From Neelides folsomi (lineage: Eukaryota; Arthropoda; Collembola; Neelipleona; Neelidae), in contig JAQGBZ010000242.1 in the NCBI GenBank assembly GCA_034687125.1, positions 1 to 64,000 on the forward strand: a DNA stretch of 64,000 nucleotides, in the 5' to 3' direction. The notes under the pieces were generated by a model. The model saw nothing but the letters and a program-made list of their open reading frames with translations, was not told where the DNA came from and made no database searches. Shown piece by piece: positions 58,152 through 64,000 of this stretch. The position numbers were made by a program, and so were the translations under genes. Numbering within the stretch: position 1 is the first letter of the stretch; the number at the start of each line of letters is the position of its first letter.

Positions 58152-58160
58152 TATAAAAGG
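58152..58160 (+). promoter_or_regulatory. TATA box of the papain-family gene
   Basis: TATAAAAGG, 55 bp upstream of the ATG at 58207, predicting a start near 58180 and a very short 5' UTR. Confidence 0.65.
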
Positions 58161-58206
58161 AGCCAAGTTTTATTTTAAAAAACACTCATGAAAATTAAAT
58201 TGTAAA

Positions 58207-59792
<1,586 letters not shown>

Positions 59793-60331
59793 ATCATAAT
59801 TTAATTATTAACAAGTTATTCAATGTCTTCTTTCTTCCAATAAAAGCAAAATGTAAAATTTAAATCGTTTACAGATCAATTTCATCAATAGACAAATAAT
59901 TTGAATTTAATTTTCTTGTTTAGTGTAAATAAATCATCATCATTCATCATGCGTCATAAAATCATAATATAAAATCTAAAAAACTTATGTTAAAATGGAT
60001 TAACAGTAACATTAAACGTTTAAGTAATTAGCACAATCCAACATAACAAAATATAATTGAGACATTAACCTAATATGGTTATATATTAGAAGCATTGTTT
60101 TCGTATTTTTTAAACAAATAACGAGGGAACTCGTTTAATGTTACGTCACATGACGTCATGTCTTTCTTTCGTATTCGTTTCGTTGTCCTTTTGTGCTATT
60201 TGCATATATGACTTTTTCCTCTTGCTTAAACGTGTAGAGACGCCATGAGGTCGTGAAAGTCCAAAGCCACTTCTTTAATTCCATTTTAATTCTTAACCAT
60301 TTAATAATTGTTCCCAATTTTTAACTTTGTA
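59793..60331. other. Intergenic spacer
   Basis: Contains the AATAAA of the protease gene (59839-59844). The part near 60120-60180 includes GTCACATGACGTCATG, a CRE-like palindrome that may belong to the promoter of the next gene. Confidence 0.5.
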
Positions 60332-62053
60332 ATGTCTAGAACCAGTAAAGTAGGACCAAATTGTCTTCGGGTGTCGGTCTGTTGGGCGAATCCCCCATTG
60401 GAATTGAGGAAGCCAGATCTTCCATTTCTCATTTACCATTTTAATTCTTCAAAAGACCAATTAATCGGATGGGCCAAGGAGAAAATTCTTAAATTTGCCA
60501 TTGATTCGTATGGGACTGATCGGTACGAAAAGATTCAGAATTATAATCGCTCCTTCAATCAAAAATTTGCAAAAGTAAACGACTCCATCGATCTCAACCA
60601 TGTTTCCGGGCCCAAAGTGAGACCCGAGGACGACGAAAAGACTTTAGAATACTACAACAATCTTGGAACTGGTGACATCGGATTCATCTTCGAAACGAAG
60701 GAATTTGGCACGGGGAGAGTTTTCGTTGACATCGAAGTACTGGACGCAAGGAATGAATTCATCGTCGATCTGGGCCAAGACACAATCGGATCTTTGAGGT
60801 CCACTCTGTTGACTGCAGTAAACCCGAAGTATATCAATGTCTTGTACCAAGTTGGAACATCGCCAATTTTACGTCTTTTTATCGACGACGATGAAAATAT
60901 TGGGTCAGCAGTTGGACGCGACGGGAATCTGTTCATACTCCAACTACGATCAAGTACCAATATCGTATTGAACATTCGATCTTGCGACATGTTCCCAATG
61001 TACCATCGGATTATTATCAAGCCAGACGAAAGAGGATTGGACATCAAAAATCGGATTTTCAAACTTACGAATATCCCAATAAAAAGACAGATTTTGTGGG
61101 ACGGCGACGAGGAGTTTTCTAATTCGGATCGTTTCGCTCTCGGAAAGGAACTCGAAAATAATGAATTTCCACTCTCGATTACGCTGACAAAAACTGAAGA
61201 TACAGGTAAGCATCATATCAATGTATAATTTTCTTTATAATTATTAATGAACAATTAATTTTATTAATTGAATCGTGAATAATCCAATTTTATTTACAGG
61301 AGGACCTTATTCACAAATCCCAGTATTTTCTGACGAGAAAAAACTTCAATTGGCTGATATTTCGCATTCGGCTCACATTAGAGAATCTCCAATGACTGTG
61401 CGACTCAAAAGCAGATGGTGGCGGATTACATTGGGAGGACTCAATTTTGAAGCCATTTGTGGGAATAACAATTGTTTGGCTTTCACAAAACAGATCGTTG
61501 CTCCTTGGGGTCATCAACCTTTCAATCTCAAATTTGATCTGACGAAGGTGAGTTATCCAATTTATTTGAACTGATTAATTATTAAATTATTATCTATCAA
61601 ATAAATCAATATTCAATATTATCTTGTATTAATATTCCTGGTTTATTATTTGTTTAGGTGAAGTGTCCATTGTGTCTCACAAATGTAAAGAAAATTCTGA
61701 CTTTTTCTTTCACTAACTGCCACTGGAAAATGTATGGAATGAAGAAGAACGGCTCTGATTGTGAGACTAAATGGAACACTGCAGGGAATTCTTACAATAC
61801 TGTTTATGGACAAAGAAGTTTAACAAAGTCAGATGGGATTTCCCTTTGGTCCCATTTGTTCATTGTCACATTGCCGCTAAAGAGCGGATTTAAGACATTG
61901 GACGTTCCAAACGTTTGTGGCGGCTGTTTGGAAACAATCGTTTGTGAAGAATTGATAAACACCTGTTTGACCTCAAACCACTCGCTTCATATTGGATGCG
62001 ATTTTTCCACTTGCATTTTTTGCTCTCTGAAGAATCACGTTAATATAAATTAA
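60332..62053 (+). CDS. Ubiquitin-like and RING-H2-like zinc protein
   Basis: Three exons: 60332-61205, 61300-61547 and 61658-62053, 505 aa, phases agree. Residues about 130-206 and 210-287 each look like a ubiquitin fold; the second is clearer (LDIKNRIFKLTNIPIKRQIL, then WDGDEEF). Residues about 320-460 form a Cys-containing module starting GLNFEAICGNNNC, with pairs C345/C350 and C377/C380 and FTNCHWKMYG. I recall similar modules in uncharacterised proteins of rotifers, fungi and amoebae; this needs a search. At 461-496 the pattern C-x2-C-x12-C-x4-H-x2-H-x2-C-x4-C-x2-C resembles a RING-H2 finger with one spacing slightly long. No signal peptide. Possible ubiquitin-ligase role, inferred only. 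The start is the first ATG in frame. Confidence 0.78.
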
Positions 62054-63914
62054 TTTTCCCTTTTTATTGGATTGAATTTAAATGAATTTTTTATGAACTT
62101 TTAGTAAGTTTAATTTGCATTTTAGATTTTAATTATTATAAATTTTATTTATGACTCATTTTTAACTTTTTTATGTCATTTTTAGAATGATTTTTAGATT
62201 TATTCAATTCAATATAATTAATTGTACGTTTTTACGGAAAATTTCATTTAGAAATTTAGATTAATTTGTTAGTGTTAAATAGCGATAAAATTTATAGATA
62301 AACCATTATAATTTTTATGTTCAGTTTATTAATATTGTTGATTCAGGTTGTAATTGCATGTTAAATATTTTATCAATTCTATTTATTGAATTTTGTACTT
62401 TTATATTTTCGATTGTAGCAAATAAATTAATGAAATGCTTATTTTTTGTTTATTTTGTTAACATTATTGACAATTTAATAATACTCTTGGTCATATAAGT
62501 AATAATATTTACTATTTATTCATTACATACATTACAATTAGGTTTCAACTACCATATTCATCATTTAGTAAAAACCAATTTAATCATGAATTAATTCATT
62601 AATCTTAATAATTATGTATGAGTATGAAAAGCATTCCACTTATAATAATCAAAGAGGTAAAATATACGTGTTTAATGCATTTAAATTTTAACTCGCAATT
62701 TTTAAACATCCTTTTCTATAAATACTGAAATATAATCAATCATAAACAAAGTATTATTATGTTAATTATTAAAACATTTTAGATCTACTAAAATTGTTAG
62801 TATTTATTACCATTCATATCACCGAATTGTATTCAATTATATAAAGTCAATAATCAATAACTTTATTCATATACATAAGTACATAGATGTATTAAACAAC
62901 TTGTTCAAAAAAGTAAGATGCCCTTACATGTATTGTAAAAAAGTTTTTAATAAAAATTATTAAAAACCGATCTTTGATATATTAATAATATAGTATAAAC
63001 TTTTTCCAACTATGCGTGCTTCTGAAATCGTGTGCAACATTTTTACTTGATGTTTATAAACGTATACAATGTCATATTATGTTACCAATACAATGCAATG
63101 GTAGACTATGTATCATATTTATTTATTTATAACCCTAAAATTTAAGATATAATGTTTAAACGTACTAAAAAAGCATTGTGGTTGCCGTATACTTATAAAC
63201 ATACATATTATTGAGTATACGTAAATTCTATTTAAATATTAAATGAGTTCAAGTCGCGTCAGGATTTGGATAATCGATCAATCTCGAGTCCAAGAGATAT
63301 TTAGATTACAAAGGGGATACATGAAGTGAAGACAGAAGCGGGATTTAAAGTAAGAAATGAATTTCTTACAGATAATTTATCTATTTTTCTTTTTCTTTCC
63401 AAAATTTCCACTTCTATTTGACATTTAAATTTAGACATAATTTAAGACTTGTAGCTTAAAGTTTTATAAAATTATAAGTGATTTTTTAACTTTGTATAAT
63501 TTAGTTAGATCTAAATTGTCGTTTTACAATTTTTTTATTTACTCCTTTAGTTGTTGAACAATAAACAAATAAATTGAATTGTTTCAAAAACCATCATGAA
63601 TTTGGATTTTCAATTTTATACTTGAAGTAATTTTATAATAAGCTTAATTTTATAATCACATCCTTTAGATTTTATCTAAGTAACTTACATGCCATTTATT
63701 TCATGCAAAATTACTCTCATGAATATCTGCCAGTACTTTTAACATAATAGGAGAAACCGACAATTTGCTTTTTCAATTCAATTACTTTATTACTACAAAG
63801 ACTGTACCTTTACATATAATAATATTCTAAAATGTAGCTATGATGTATAGACATTAATTTATCTAACATACAAAATATAATATAAAATACATTCTTTAAT
63901 ATTCATTTACATTA
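62054..63914. other. Gene-poor AT-rich region
   Basis: 3' flank of the UBL-RING-like gene followed by about 1.8 kb of very AT-rich DNA. I see no coding exon, RNA gene or clear repeat. Confidence 0.6.
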
Positions 63915-63917
63915 CAG

Positions 63918-64000
63918 CTCTCCAAAGTAAAACGATTACACGGTATCATTGCCGAGCACTCAATTATAAGTCGGACGAGACACGAGAGGACGAAACGAAG
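63918..64000 (+). CDS. Possible partial exon at the window edge
   Basis: A candidate acceptor (ACATTACAG) is followed by 83 bases that stay open in the first frame and are distinctly richer in CG than the preceding 2 kb. No domain is recognisable from 27 residues. It could equally be a promoter or UTR segment. Confidence 0.2.

Overview
This is an AT-rich stretch of a multicellular animal genome. Every protein gene is split by spliceosomal introns, nearly all GT-AG and from about 40 bp to 8.1 kb. I rebuilt exons by hand from splice signals, codon phase and family similarity. No database search was run. The gene set (MICAL-like, NHE6/7/9-type exchanger, Bloom helicase, BLNK/SLP-76-like adaptor, CCDC61, acetylcholine-receptor-like secreted proteins) is metazoan. 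TATA boxes, an arthropod-style TCAGT initiator and several silk-like secreted proteins make an arthropod most likely. A springtail-like lineage is a guess.

Layout. 0.3-1.7 kb (-): PDCD2. 3.6-12.2 kb (-): MICAL-like protein (CH-LIM-bMERB). 13.2-14.0 kb (-): Gly-rich, silk-like secreted protein. 15.8-16.7 kb (+): Asn/Ser/Gly-rich secreted protein with an N-P-D-G module. 17.9-22.9 kb (-): endosomal Na+/H+ exchanger in 14 exons. 24.7-25.9 kb (+): a second N-P-D-G protein, then two exons of a third that lacks its own first exon. 26.7-32.0 kb (+): BLM/RecQ helicase in 13 exons. 33.0-45.2 kb (+): SH2 adaptor with an 8.1 kb intron. 45.6-49.1 kb (+): CCDC61. 49.5-50.2 kb (-): small His-rich secreted peptide. 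50.8-53.0 kb (-): mut-7/EXD3-like protein with altered catalytic residues. 53.9-57.5 kb (+): tandem pair of secreted nicotinic-receptor ligand-binding-domain proteins (AChBP-like). 58.2-59.8 kb (+): secreted papain-family protease with an unusual pro-region. 60.3-62.1 kb (+): ubiquitin-like/zinc/RING-H2-like protein. 62.1-64 kb: mostly empty, with a possible exon at the very end.

The genes do not form a single pathway. Two themes stand out. One is a scattered family of low-complexity secreted proteins (13-26 kb) built from a signal-peptide exon, an N-P-D-G exon and an Asn/Ser/Gly tail exon. The other is a cluster of secreted or fast-evolving genes at 53-62 kb. Two inverted-repeat elements resembling MITEs lie inside introns of the exchanger and of BLM. 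The most unusual items are the AChBP-like pair, the UBL-RING-like protein, the apparently inactive mut-7 homolog and the possible shared signal exon at 24.7-25.9 kb.
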